Shown one piece after another: positions 46,295 through 54,804 of a DNA stretch of 64,000 nucleotides. Location: contig NZ_CAMYBV010000006.1 in NCBI RefSeq assembly GCF_947254095.1, positions 1 through 64,000 of the forward strand, given 5' to 3'. The stretch comes from an uncultured Mobiluncus sp. (GTDB lineage: Bacteria > Actinomycetota > Actinomycetes > Actinomycetales > Actinomycetaceae). The notes under the pieces were generated by a model that had not been told where the DNA came from, did not search any database, and saw only the letters and a list, made by a program, of their open reading frames with translations. The number at the start of each line of letters is the position of its first letter. The first letter of the stretch is position 1. The position numbers and the translations under genes are program-made.

Positions 46295-46405
46295 GTGAGA
46301 CAAACTTTGAAAAAACCTCTCGCCAAGCCCACTCGCGCCCGGGGCGCGACAAACCGGGCGCAATCTCTTCCACCCGCACCCTGCACAGGTCTAAACTGGG
46401 CAACG
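46295..46405 (+). other. Alternative 37-residue N-terminal extension of SigH
   Basis: The frame is open from GTG 46295 to the sigH ATG at 46406 and encodes a basic extension (MRQTLKKPLAKPTRARG at its start). The GTG lies about where the SigR-type promoter should begin transcription, so this isoform would be leaderless. It parallels the longer unstable sigma-R-prime of Streptomyces. Confidence 0.5.
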
Positions 46406-46990
46406 ATGAGCGAAACAGTAAATTCCGTATCCCCCAGGACGCCTTCCGAATCAGAACAGCGTTTTGAAACAGAAGTCATGCCGTTTTTGAATCAGCTCTA
46501 TTCCGGCGCCTTGCGTTTGACCAGGAACCCGCACGATGCCGAGGACCTAGTCCAAGAAACCTTCCTGAAAGCTTTTAAAAGTTTTGATTCTTTTCAGGAG
46601 GGAACGAACCTGTTGGCGTGGCTCTATCGCATCATGACCAACACTTTCATCAATTCTTATCGCAAGGATCAGCGTCGTCCCCGCACCGAAACTATGGCTG
46701 AGCTGACGGATTACCAACTCGCTCAGGACGACTCAAACCGAGAAGCCCATTCGGCGGAGTCTCTGGCCTTGGATCGTCTGGGGACCCAAGACATTCTCGA
46801 CGCCTTGGATGCCCTACCCGATGAATACCGCGAAGCGGTGTACCTGGCTGACGTGGAAGGTCTGGCTTACAAAGAAATCGCGGAAATCCTCGATATTCCC
46901 TCCGGGACGGTCATGTCTCGTCTGCACCGCGGCCGAGCAAGGCTGCGAAAAATGCTGAAAGAACGTCTGGAAACTGAGGTGTTGGTATGA
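46406..46990 (+). CDS. sigH: ECF RNA polymerase sigma factor, SigH/SigR type
   Basis: The 194-residue form (from ATG 46406) has region 2 (PFLNQLYSGALRLTRNPHDAEDLVQETFLKAF, then NLLAWLYRIMTNTFINSYRK) and region 4 (LPDEYREAVYLADVEGLAYKEIAEILDIPSGTVMSRLHRGR). This is the ECF family that controls thioredoxin and low-molecular-weight-thiol genes in actinobacteria. A TAAACT box 8 nt before the ATG could drive a near-leaderless housekeeping transcript. Its stop overlaps the anti-sigma gene by 4 bases. aroA, rsgA and hisN nearby match the sigR neighbourhood of other actinobacteria. Confidence 0.94.
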   Translation: MSETVNSVSPRTPSESEQRFETEVMPFLNQLYSGALRLTRNPHDAEDLVQETFLKAFKSFDSFQEGTNLLAWLYRIMTNTFINSYRKDQRRPRTETMAELTDYQLAQDDSNREAHSAESLALDRLGTQDILDALDALPDEYREAVYLADVEGLAYKEIAEILDIPSGTVMSRLHRGRARLRKMLKERLETEVLV

Positions 46991-47262
46991 GTGAGAAAAA
47001 CCTTGATCCACAGATGCCCACCGTGTCTGAATTCGACTGTGACTGCGATACCGTGACGCAGAATATGCGCGAAATCATGAACGGGGAGATGGACTTGCCC
47101 ACGGCACAACGTTTCCACGAGCATCTGCGCCACTGTCCGAACTGCCATGAGGAATCCCTGCGGGTGGAACGCTACATCACGTTGTTGCGGCAATCCTGCC
47201 GCTATGAAGCCCCTGTTGAGCTGCGGGAACGCATCATGATTGAGATTCGTAAAATCTGTTAG
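46987..47262 (+). CDS. rshA: Zinc-type redox-sensing anti-sigma factor
   Basis: The 91-residue protein has the ZAS signature H-x3-C-x2-C in HLRHCPNC (near residue 46), with upstream Cys residues in FDCDCDTV that can take part in the disulfide switch. In RsrA/RshA proteins oxidation releases the sigma factor. Its ATG lies inside the sigH stop (ATGA), so sigma and anti-sigma are made in step. Confidence 0.94.
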   Translation: MSEKNLDPQMPTVSEFDCDCDTVTQNMREIMNGEMDLPTAQRFHEHLRHCPNCHEESLRVERYITLLRQSCRYEAPVELRERIMIEIRKIC

Positions 47263-47314
47263 CTACACTGTCCCTCCCGATCGGCAGTGACGCCACGGGT
47301 TTGCGGGAAGGCTG

Positions 47315-47338
47315 GGAATGTGTGAAAATAGGCAGGTT
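47315..47338 (+). promoter_or_regulatory. Possible SigH-type promoter for bL37
   Basis: GGAAT (47315-47319) and GTT (47336-47338) are 16 nt apart, one less than at the sigH promoter, and lie 28 nt before the bL37 ATG. Confidence 0.35.
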
Positions 47339-47365
47339 GATTACAAACCTGAGAAGGAGGCTGTT

Positions 47366-47440
47366 ATGTCGAAACGCGGTCGCAAGCGTCGGGCGCGGTC
47401 CAAGAGTGCCGCTAATCACGGCAAACGCCCCAATGCTTAA
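47366..47440 (+). CDS. 50S ribosomal protein bL37 (24 residues)
   Basis: This tiny gene codes for 24 residues beginning MSKRGRKRRARSKS and ending NHGKRPNA. The pattern matches the actinobacterial bL37 protein found in mycobacterial ribosome structures. It has an ideal GAGAAGGAGG site 6 nt before the ATG and a strong terminator right after the stop, so it is a complete expressed gene despite its size. It lies downstream of rshA. Confidence 0.88.
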   Translation: MSKRGRKRRARSKSAANHGKRPNA

Positions 47441-47450
47441 AGCTTGAACG

Positions 47451-47485
47451 GCGGGTGCGGGATAGTGAAAACTTCCCGCACCCGC
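47451..47485 (+). terminator. Terminator after bL37
   Basis: A perfect 12-bp stem GCGGGTGCGGGA/TCCCGCACCCGC is followed by GGTGTCTTTT. Confidence 0.85.
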
Positions 47486-47516
47486 GGTGTCTTTTAGACT
47501 GAAAGACCCAAAACGC

Positions 47517-47554
47517 AGTTTTCCCCGGAAGAAACCAATCTTCCGGGGAAAACT
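47517..47554 (-). terminator. Terminator of kgd
   Basis: A perfect 16-bp stem AGTTTTCCCCGGAAGA/TCTTCCGGGGAAAACT with a 6-nt loop, followed on the minus strand by GCGTTTTGG, starts 10 nt after the kgd stop. It is AT-rich at the base and may work in both directions. Confidence 0.9.
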
Positions 47555-47564
47555 ATCCTTGCCC

Positions 47565-50500
47565 TTAGCGGGCGAAAGCGCGCGACACCAGGTCAGCAGC
47601 CTGCTTCTTGTGTACGGAAGCCAAGCCGGTGGAGGGAGCGGCCATCGCCGGGCGGGACACCACACGAATCGGACGGTCGCCGATGAAGGCATCCTGGTGC
47701 ATCTTCAGGAAGGTCCAGACCCCCTGATTCTCCGGCTCGTCCTGTGCCCACACCAGTTCAGCGTTGGGGTACTGTGCCAAAATCGGCTTCAGGTCCTCGT
47801 GTAGCGGGTAGTACTGTTCCAAACGCACGATTGCGGTGGTTTTGTCCCCGGTCTTGGCACGTTCAGCCGCCAAGTCGTAATACAGTCGGCCGGTGCAGAG
47901 TAGCACGCGAGTCACCGCGTTGGGATCCAGATTGCCTTGGTCGCCGATGACCCGTTGGAACTGACCAGAGGTGAAATCTTCGACCGAAGACACCGCCGCT
48001 TTCAAACGCAGCAGCTGCTTGGGGGTAAAGACAATCAGCGGGGTTCGCGGCCGACGATAGGCCTGCTGACGCAACATATGGAAGTGGTTAGCCGGAGTGG
48101 AGGGCTGGACAATCCACATATTGTCCTGGGCGGCCAGACTCAGCCAGCGTTCGATACGCGCCGAGGAATGGTCAGGTCCTTGACCCTCAAAACCATGGGG
48201 CAGCAACAGCACCAGAGATGAGTGCTGATGCCACTTCTGTTGAGCCGAACAGATGAACTCGTCAATCATGGTCTGGCCGCCAAACGAGAAGTCGCCGAAC
48301 TGTGCCTCCCAGATAGTGAGAGCTTCAGGGCGTTCCACCGAATAGCCGTACTCGAATCCCATCGGCGCGTACTCGGACAGGGACGAGTCGTAAATCATGA
48401 ACTTGCCCTGTCTGTCGCTTAAGAATTCCAGCGGGGTCCATTCCTCACCGGTATTGAAGTCGTGAGCAACCGCATGACGCTGCACGAATGTCGCACGACG
48501 GGCATCTTCACCGGACATCCGAATGGGAGCACCCTCCATCAGAATCGACCCGAACGCCAACAGCTCACCGAATCCCCAGTCGATGTTGCCTTCACGAGAC
48601 ATCTGTTGACGCTTTTCGTAAAGCTTTTTGATCTTGGGGTGCATGGTGAAGCCTTCGGGGTAATCCACGTGGGCGTCGCCGATAGTTTCCACTACATCTC
48701 GCGGAATGGCAGAGGTCCAAGCAATCATGTCGTCGGACTGGTCGGTCTGAGCAGCGGGCAGGGTCCAATCCCAATCGTTGCCGCCCTGCTCGCCTTGCCG
48801 CGTCGGGGTGTAGCCCTTTTCCTTGGTTTCCTCGAAAATCTTTTCCAGTTTCTGGTGGTAATCCTCAACTTCCGCTTTCGCTTCCTCATCCGAGAGATCG
48901 CCACGGCCAATCAGGTTATTCATGTAAACCGTGCGGGTGGTCGGATGGGAATCAATCAGGTGATACATCACCGGTTGAGTCATCGACGGATCGTCGCCTT
49001 CGTTGTGTCCGCGGCGACGGTAACAGATCAGGTCGATGATGACGTCCTTGTGGAACTTTTGCTGGAAACGGTAGGCCAGACCAGCCACCCGCGTGACCAT
49101 CTCAGGATCGTCGGCGTTCACGTGGAAAATCGGCACCTGCAAGCCCTTAGCCAAGTCAGTGCAGTAGTTCGTGGAACGGGCATTGGTCGGGGAAGTCGTG
49201 AAACCAATCTGGTTATTCACGATGATGTGCATCGTCCCGCCGGTAGTGTAGGCCTTGAGCTGGCTCATGTTCAGCGTCTCATAGACGACACCCTGACCGA
49301 TGAAAGCTGCATCGCCGTGAATCAGCACGGGCAGGTAACCGTAGTCGCCCTCGATACCGACTTTATCCTGTTGCGCCCGGACAATGCCTTCGACCACCGG
49401 GTTCACGGCCTCCAAGTGGGAGGGGTTAGCCGCGATGTAGACGCTGGTGGTCTTGCCTTCGTAAGACTCGTAGATGGATTCGGTGCCCAGGTGATACTTC
49501 ACGTCCCCGGAGCCCTGAACTGAACCAGGATTCATGTTGCCTTCAAATTCGGCGAAAATCTGGTTGTTGGTTTTGCCGGCCACATTCACCAGCATATTCA
49601 GCCGACCGCGGTGCGCCATCCCGATGGTCACCCCGGCCAAGCCGTCGTGGGCGGCATCGTCCATAATCCGCAGCATCAGGGGGATTAGCGATTCGCCGCC
49701 CTCCAAGCTGAAGCGCTTTTGGCCCACATACTTGGTTTGCAAAAAGTCCTCGAAGGCCTGCGCCGCGTTCAAACGGTTCATGATGGCGTGACGAACTTCT
49801 TTGCTCGGGGGTTCGTAGGGGCGCTCAATCTCATGTTGCATCCACTTGCGCTGTTCGGGGTCCTGAATGTGCATATATTCAATGCCCGCGGTACGAGTGT
49901 AGGTATCGCGCATCTGGGTCAAGATGTCGCGCAGCTTCATGTTGACGTTGTGTTTGTCACCCAGTTGTCCCACCGGGAAGTACCGATCCAAATCCCAGAT
50001 AGAAAGCCCATAGGCGTCGAGTTTTAAATCTGGGTGGCGACGTACCCGATAATCCAGAGGATCGATATCCGCAATCAAGTGCCCGCGGGAACGGTAAGAG
50101 TGGATAAACCGCGCAATCCGCGCGTCCTTGGACAACTCCCCTTCCCCGCTGTAATCGTTGTTACGCGCCCAGCTAAAAGGTTCGTAAGGCACCTTCATGG
50201 AATCAAAGACTCGTTCGTAGAATCCGTCTTCACCCTTGAGTTTCTTTTCGATTAACCCCAGGAAAGAGCCGGACAAGGCCCCTTGAATGACCCGATGGTC
50301 ATAGGTGGAGGACATATGCATAATCTTGCCGATACCGGCCTGAGCCAGCTGTTCCTCGGAGGCCCCGGCCCACTCTGCCGGGTAATTCGTCGCCCCGACC
50401 CCGATGATGCAACCCTGGCCCTGCACCAAACGCGGCGACGACATGAGAGTTCCCAAGGTTCCCGGATTCGTCAGCGTCACCGTGCAGCCGGAATAGTCTT

Positions 50501-51290
50501 CCATTCCCAGCTTGCCGTCACGAGCCTTTTTCACGAGTTCCTCGTAAGCGTGGACAAATTCTTCAAAAGACAGGGTGTCGGCATTGTGCACGACGGGCGT
50601 GACCAGCAGACGCGAACCATCGTCCTTCGGCAAGTCAATCGCCAGTCCAAAACCAACGTGCGCGAAATGGTCAATGTGCGGCTTGCCATCCTCCAGGCGA
50701 TAACGCACGTTGACATCGGGGGTTTCCACCAAGGCTTCCACAATGGCGTAGCCAATCAAGTGGGTAAAGGACACTTTGCCGCCGCGCGTCCGCTTCAGGT
50801 GGTCATTAATCTGGGCACGGTTCTCGATCAGCACTTTCGCCGGAATCTGACGGTAAGACGTCGCCGTCGGCACTGACAGCGAAGCGTCCATATTCTTCGC
50901 AATCGCGGCAGAGACGCCCTTCAGCCGTTCCGAACGGTCCTCGCCCTTAGAGGCAGACCTTGCCGCATCATAGTGCTGCTTTGCCACCATTGCGGCGTAG
51001 GGCGAAGTCGGAGCGTGAACGACTGAACGCGGCAGCGGCGGGCGGTCGGAGTGTTGGGCATCAAGTCCGGCAGGACGGGATTCCTCAACAGGTTTAGCTG
51101 TTTCGCCGCCTTCTGCGTGTGCAGAGGCGGTGCCAGCGGTTGCTCCCGGCAGCAATCCCAGGCTTTCCATCTGTTGAAAATACGACTGCCATTCGGGGGG
51201 AACTGAACTTTTATCCGCGAGGTATTGGGCGTGAAGCTGAGCAATAACTTCTTCGGAGGCTGAATTATTCGACGACTGTGTCTCGGCCAC
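47565..51290 (-). CDS. kgd: Multifunctional 2-oxoglutarate metabolism enzyme (KGD)
   Basis: The 1241-residue protein is the actinobacterial E1o with a fused E2 acyltransferase. Residues 1-40 are the E1 N-terminal helix (QLHAQYLADKSSVPPEWQSYF). About 110-360 form the E2 catalytic core, with the His of DHRVIQG. About 390-1241 form the thiamine-diphosphate E1 (GMAHRGRLNMLVNVAGK, then RRGHNEGDDPSMTQP, and the late EFICSAQQKWHQ). There is no lipoyl domain, as in other KGD proteins, so it borrows a lipoyl carrier. It links the TCA cycle to glutamate metabolism. The start is GTG. Confidence 0.97.
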   Translation of the reverse strand: MAETQSSNNSASEEVIAQLHAQYLADKSSVPPEWQSYFQQMESLGLLPGATAGTASAHAEGGETAKPVEESRPAGLDAQHSDRPPLPRSVVHAPTSPYAAMVAKQHYDAARSASKGEDRSERLKGVSAAIAKNMDASLSVPTATSYRQIPAKVLIENRAQINDHLKRTRGGKVSFTHLIGYAIVEALVETPDVNVRYRLEDGKPHIDHFAHVGFGLAIDLPKDDGSRLLVTPVVHNADTLSFEEFVHAYEELVKKARDGKLGMEDYSGCTVTLTNPGTLGTLMSSPRLVQGQGCIIGVGATNYPAEWAGASEEQLAQAGIGKIMHMSSTYDHRVIQGALSGSFLGLIEKKLKGEDGFYERVFDSMKVPYEPFSWARNNDYSGEGELSKDARIARFIHSYRSRGHLIADIDPLDYRVRRHPDLKLDAYGLSIWDLDRYFPVGQLGDKHNVNMKLRDILTQMRDTYTRTAGIEYMHIQDPEQRKWMQHEIERPYEPPSKEVRHAIMNRLNAAQAFEDFLQTKYVGQKRFSLEGGESLIPLMLRIMDDAAHDGLAGVTIGMAHRGRLNMLVNVAGKTNNQIFAEFEGNMNPGSVQGSGDVKYHLGTESIYESYEGKTTSVYIAANPSHLEAVNPVVEGIVRAQQDKVGIEGDYGYLPVLIHGDAAFIGQGVVYETLNMSQLKAYTTGGTMHIIVNNQIGFTTSPTNARSTNYCTDLAKGLQVPIFHVNADDPEMVTRVAGLAYRFQQKFHKDVIIDLICYRRRGHNEGDDPSMTQPVMYHLIDSHPTTRTVYMNNLIGRGDLSDEEAKAEVEDYHQKLEKIFEETKEKGYTPTRQGEQGGNDWDWTLPAAQTDQSDDMIAWTSAIPRDVVETIGDAHVDYPEGFTMHPKIKKLYEKRQQMSREGNIDWGFGELLAFGSILMEGAPIRMSGEDARRATFVQRHAVAHDFNTGEEWTPLEFLSDRQGKFMIYDSSLSEYAPMGFEYGYSVERPEALTIWEAQFGDFSFGGQTMIDEFICSAQQKWHQHSSLVLLLPHGFEGQGPDHSSARIERWLSLAAQDNMWIVQPSTPANHFHMLRQQAYRRPRTPLIVFTPKQLLRLKAAVSSVEDFTSGQFQRVIGDQGNLDPNAVTRVLLCTGRLYYDLAAERAKTGDKTTAIVRLEQYYPLHEDLKPILAQYPNAELVWAQDEPENQGVWTFLKMHQDAFIGDRPIRVVSRPAMAAPSTGLASVHKKQAADLVSRAFAR

Positions 51291-51334
51291 TATATTTTCC
51301 CTTTCAAGGTCATTGGAAATTTTTTCCGTTGTGC

Positions 51335-51347
51335 TCCTAATTTAGGA
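51335..51347. promoter_or_regulatory. Palindrome in the kgd promoter region
   Basis: TCCTAATTTAGGA is a perfect 13-bp palindrome 45 nt before the kgd GTG. A TAGGCT box on the minus strand (51353-51358) would place the transcription start inside it, a typical repressor position. The owner is unknown. Confidence 0.4.
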
Positions 51348-51440
51348 CTTTTAGCCTAGGAATTTCACCTTATTTCTCAGACCATGACAAAGATTTACTA
51401 TAGTTCTAGTTATCCTTGGGGATTTGCGGACTTTCCCTTT

Positions 51441-52499
51441 TCAGTAAGCTGAGGGAATCTCGGTCAACAGGCTCCGGAAAGACGCCAAACGCAGCGCTAG
51501 TTCCGAGTGTTCATCCAGTAGGCAATCCGGAGAATCCGCAGTATGGGTGCAGCCTCGCGGACAGTCCCGGGCTATCGCGTAAAGCTCCGGAAATCCGCGC
51601 AGCAATCCCGCCGCATCAACATGAGCCAAACCAAAAGAACGCACTCCGGGAGTGTCGATGAGCCACCCTTGTGCAGCCACCGGTAGAGCGACCGCCGAAG
51701 TCGAAGTGTGCCGGCCTTTGCCAGTCACTTCGTTGACTGTCCCGGTCGCCCGATTTGCGCCCGGCACCAGCGCGTTCACCAGGGTAGATTTTCCGACCCC
51801 CGAGTGGCCTAGCAGGACTGTGATTTCACCGGCTAACTGTTTCGTGAGCGCCACCAGTCCTGGGGCGACCGGGTCAGGCGGCGGGGCCTGCGGGTTGGTC
51901 TCTCCCAGCGGTGGCGCCAGAACTACAGGTTCGTAGAGGTGTTTGTTCAGGGCAAACACTGTGATTCCAATAGCTTCGTAGTCTGCGATAAGTTCCTGGG
52001 CAGAATCCAAGTCCGTTTTCGTTACCGCCAGCAGCGGGGTGACCTTCGCGTCCAAAGCCGCCACTATCGCGCGGTCAATCATGCCGCGTTTTGGTTCCGG
52101 GTCACGCGCTGCGACCACGATTAGCATCTGGGTGGCGTTGGCAACGATGAGTTTTTCTCGCGCTCCTGCCTCGGATTCGTCAAAGCTGCGGCGCAGGACG
52201 GTTTGACGATCCTCCAAGGTGACGATGCGCGCCAAAGTGTCAGGAGTGCCGGAAGTGTCTCCTTCTACGCCCACTCGGTCCCCCACGATGACGCCCTTTC
52301 GCCCCAGCGCCCGCGCCTTAACGGCTTGCACCATGCGGTTTTCATCAATCGCTACCGTAAACCGGCCCCGGTCCACGGCGACGACCATACCGGGCTCAGC
52401 GTGTGCAAAACTGGGACGTTTCTTAGTGCGGGGGCGGCTGCCCTTCCCCGGGCGCACGTGTACTCGCGGATCATCTGTACCGATGTCGCGGCGACTCAA
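51441..52499 (-). CDS. rsgA: Ribosome small-subunit GTPase RsgA
   Basis: I place the start at TTG 52499, which overlaps the aroA stop as TTGA and has GGGAGC upstream; a GTG at 52526 without a binding site is the alternative. The protein (352 residues) has an N-terminal OB domain, the circularly permuted GTPase order (G4 VTKTDL before G1 GHSGVGKST), and a C-terminal zinc site (ARDCPRGCTHTADSPDC). It helps mature the 30S subunit. The N-terminal basic extension is longer than in E. coli. Confidence 0.94.
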   Translation of the reverse strand: MSRRDIGTDDPRVHVRPGKGSRPRTKKRPSFAHAEPGMVVAVDRGRFTVAIDENRMVQAVKARALGRKGVIVGDRVGVEGDTSGTPDTLARIVTLEDRQTVLRRSFDESEAGAREKLIVANATQMLIVVAARDPEPKRGMIDRAIVAALDAKVTPLLAVTKTDLDSAQELIADYEAIGITVFALNKHLYEPVVLAPPLGETNPQAPPPDPVAPGLVALTKQLAGEITVLLGHSGVGKSTLVNALVPGANRATGTVNEVTGKGRHTSTSAVALPVAAQGWLIDTPGVRSFGLAHVDAAGLLRGFPELYAIARDCPRGCTHTADSPDCLLDEHSELALRLASFRSLLTEIPSAY

Positions 52500-53881
52500 G
52501 AGGCTGCTCCCAACAGACGTTCCCACATTTTTGTGAAATCTGGCAGGGTTTTGGAGGTGGCGCCGATATCATCGATTTGTACCGGGTAGTACAATCCTAG
52601 GAGCGCCGCAAAAGTCGCCAGCCGATGATCCCCGTAGCTATGTAGCAGTAGCGGGGGAGATTCCGAGTCTTGGTTCACAAGCCCGGAGGGGCTGGCACCG
52701 GTAATCACGAGGTCGTCTTCCGTGGTGATTTCGCAGGGTATCCCGACGGTCGTAAGTTCGGTGCGCAGCGCTTCGAGACGATCCGTCTCGTGACCTCGCA
52801 GGTGGTGCAAACCCCGCAATCGGGAAGTTCCAGGGGCAAAAGCTGCCAAAGCCGCCACGGTGGGAACTAGCTCGCCCACCGCGGTGAAATCAGCGTCTAT
52901 CGGCCACAGCGGACCCTGGCGAGAAACCGTCAACACCCCGTAGTTCCACTCCACGTGCAGACCCATTTTTGGCAAAATCTCCAACCAAGCCGCTCCTGCC
53001 TGCGTGGTGTTCGCCGGCCAAGTGGGGATAGAAATCCGCCCCCCGGCAATACCTGCCAGAGCCAAGAATGGTCCGGCGTTGGAGAGGTCCGGTTCGATGA
53101 GGACGTCCTGGCCGATAACTGGTTCTGAGGCCACGTGCCAGAAGGGATTGCCATCCTCGGAGCTGCCCGGTGTAACGGTAACTCCGTGTTGAGACAGGCA
53201 CTTTAAGGTCATCTCAATGTGCGGCAGCGAAGGGAGTGCCGCAGTTTTGGAACGAACGGTACAACCATCGGGCAGCAGCGGGGCAGCCAACAACAGGGCT
53301 GATACGAACTGCGAGGAAGCCGTGGCATCTATGGTGACTTCCGCAGCGGGGCGCCCCACAGGAGGATAAATCGTACAGGGAAATACGCTCCCATCCGAGG
53401 ATTCGTACTCGATATGGGCTCCGAACTGGGTCAGAGCGTCTAAGAGAGGCCGCATCGGGCGCGTATTTGCTTGTGTATCGGCGACCAACCGCACGACGCG
53501 CCCCAGCGCCACCGCCACGGCGGGGATAAAGCGCATGACGGTTCCAGCCAAACCGCAATCCACCGTAATGGGAACATTATCCCCAGAACCTCCCGGAGAA
53601 ACTGTGGAAGTAGACTGCGACCACAGGTAGGGCAGAGGCGTAATCTGTACCGGTTGGTCCACAACTGGGGGCCACGGCTCGATAATCGCCCCCAATGAGC
53701 GCAATGCTTGCACCATGAGGTCCGTGTCACGAGCATACAGGACCCCCGTCAGAGAGGCCTCGGCATCACTGATGGCACCGAGCAACAATTCTCTGGCGCT
53801 CAATGACTTGGAACCCGACAGTCTCACCGCACCGAAAACGGGACCTTTCGCGCGGGGAGCCGACCAAACTGTTGCTTGCAT
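52496..53881 (-). CDS. aroA: 3-phosphoshikimate 1-carboxyvinyltransferase (EPSP synthase)
   Basis: The 461-residue protein follows actinobacterial AroA: DCGLAGTVMRFIP, IDATASSQFVSALLL, IEPDLSNAGPFLALA, LRGLHHLRGHETDRLEAL and IDDIGATSKTLPDF. The first substrate loop reads GSKSLSAREL where SKSxTNR is usual, a mild divergence to note for inhibitor response. It makes EPSP in the shikimate pathway. A TAAGCT box 6 nt before the ATG and no Shine-Dalgarno point to a leaderless message. It is translationally coupled to rsgA. Confidence 0.95.
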   Translation of the reverse strand: MQATVWSAPRAKGPVFGAVRLSGSKSLSARELLLGAISDAEASLTGVLYARDTDLMVQALRSLGAIIEPWPPVVDQPVQITPLPYLWSQSTSTVSPGGSGDNVPITVDCGLAGTVMRFIPAVAVALGRVVRLVADTQANTRPMRPLLDALTQFGAHIEYESSDGSVFPCTIYPPVGRPAAEVTIDATASSQFVSALLLAAPLLPDGCTVRSKTAALPSLPHIEMTLKCLSQHGVTVTPGSSEDGNPFWHVASEPVIGQDVLIEPDLSNAGPFLALAGIAGGRISIPTWPANTTQAGAAWLEILPKMGLHVEWNYGVLTVSRQGPLWPIDADFTAVGELVPTVAALAAFAPGTSRLRGLHHLRGHETDRLEALRTELTTVGIPCEITTEDDLVITGASPSGLVNQDSESPPLLLHSYGDHRLATFAALLGLYYPVQIDDIGATSKTLPDFTKMWERLLGAAS

Positions 53882-53887
53882 AGGTTC

Positions 53888-53893
53888 AGCTTA
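53888..53893 (-). promoter_or_regulatory. -10 box for leaderless aroA
   Basis: TAAGCT on the minus strand, then GAACCT, then the aroA ATG. Confidence 0.55.
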
Positions 53894-53937
53894 ATGGAAA
53901 AATCGCGCCGTTGACCGTTTCTAAGCACTTCAAGGGA

Positions 53938-53943
53938 TAGGTT
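53938..53943 (+). promoter_or_regulatory. -10 box for leaderless hisN
   Basis: TAGGTT, then TAGAAC, then the hisN ATG. A TTGACC at 53911-53916 is 21 nt upstream, too far for a standard -35. An AAGGGA overlapping the region is a weak alternative as a ribosome-binding site. Confidence 0.45.
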
Positions 53944-53949
53944 TAGAAC

Positions 53950-54744
53950 ATGAGTAGTCGCTGGGAAGAAGATTTACAGTTAGCACTGATTATGGCAGAC
54001 CAGGTAGACGCCCTGACCACCAAGCGTTTCTTGGCTCCCGATTTGGAAGTCAGCGATAAACCGGATTTAACGCCGGTAACCGATGCGGATAAAGCTGCTG
54101 AAAAGCTCATCCGTCGGCATCTGTCACATTCGCGAACTCGGGATGCCATCGTGGGCGAGGAAGAGGGCAGCACCGGTCTGGCAGCCCGGAAATGGGTCAT
54201 CGACCCGATTGACGGTACTGCGAATTTTCTCCGTGGGGCTCCGGTGTGGGCCACACTGATTGGGCTGATGGAGGACGGCAAGATGGTGATGGGGGTGGTT
54301 AGTGCGCCCGCCCTAGGGTTTCGGTGGTGGGCTGCCGTGGGCAGCGGAGCGTGGACCGGCCGGTCGCGTTCCTCGGCACGCCAGCTGCAAGTTTCACGTA
54401 TCTCTAACCTGAATCAGGCTTCCTTTTCCTACGCGCTTATCGGCGAATGGGCCGAGGCTCATCGTTTGCGGGGCTTCATGAATCTCTCACAGCAGGTGTG
54501 GAGAACCCGAGCTTACGGCGATTTTTGGTCCTATATGCTGCTGGCAGAAGGCGCGGTGGACGTCGCGGCGGAACCGGACTTGAATCTGTGGGACATGGGG
54601 GCGCTCTACCCTATCGTGACCGAAGCTGGCGGTAAGTTCACGTCCCTCACCGGTGAGGATGGCGTGAACGGGCCGGGGGCAGTAGTTACTAACGGCCGTC
54701 TGCATTCCCAAGTTTTGCAGTATATCGGCTCGGAAACAGACTAA
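53950..54744 (+). CDS. hisN: Inositol monophosphatase family protein, probable histidinol-phosphatase
   Basis: The 264-residue protein has the metal-site motifs of the family: GEEEGS, WVIDPIDGTANFLRG and LWDMGALYPIVTEAGG. The Asp-rich sites bind Mg or another divalent ion for phosphate-monoester hydrolysis. The choice of histidinol phosphate as substrate rests on its place beside aroA and rsgA, the usual location of hisN in actinobacteria; inositol or other sugar phosphates remain possible. It is divergent from aroA, with 68 bp between starts. Confidence 0.85.
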   Translation: MSSRWEEDLQLALIMADQVDALTTKRFLAPDLEVSDKPDLTPVTDADKAAEKLIRRHLSHSRTRDAIVGEEEGSTGLAARKWVIDPIDGTANFLRGAPVWATLIGLMEDGKMVMGVVSAPALGFRWWAAVGSGAWTGRSRSSARQLQVSRISNLNQASFSYALIGEWAEAHRLRGFMNLSQQVWRTRAYGDFWSYMLLAEGAVDVAAEPDLNLWDMGALYPIVTEAGGKFTSLTGEDGVNGPGAVVTNGRLHSQVLQYIGSETD

Positions 54745-54792
54745 TTTGCAAGGTTTTCAAAACTCTTAAATTTTCGCCTTCGGGGTTGCTCT

Positions 54793-54798
54793 TATGCT
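54793..54798 (+). promoter_or_regulatory. -10 box for leaderless sbcD
   Basis: TATGCT, then TGAGCC, then the sbcD ATG; no Shine-Dalgarno. The 60 bp after hisN hold nothing else. Confidence 0.6.
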
Positions 54799-54804
54799 TG
54801 AGCC

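Noticed and set aside
47565..51290. Truncated E2 component because no lipoyl domain is present
   Set aside because: Actinobacterial KGD proteins normally lack it and use a separate lipoyl carrier.
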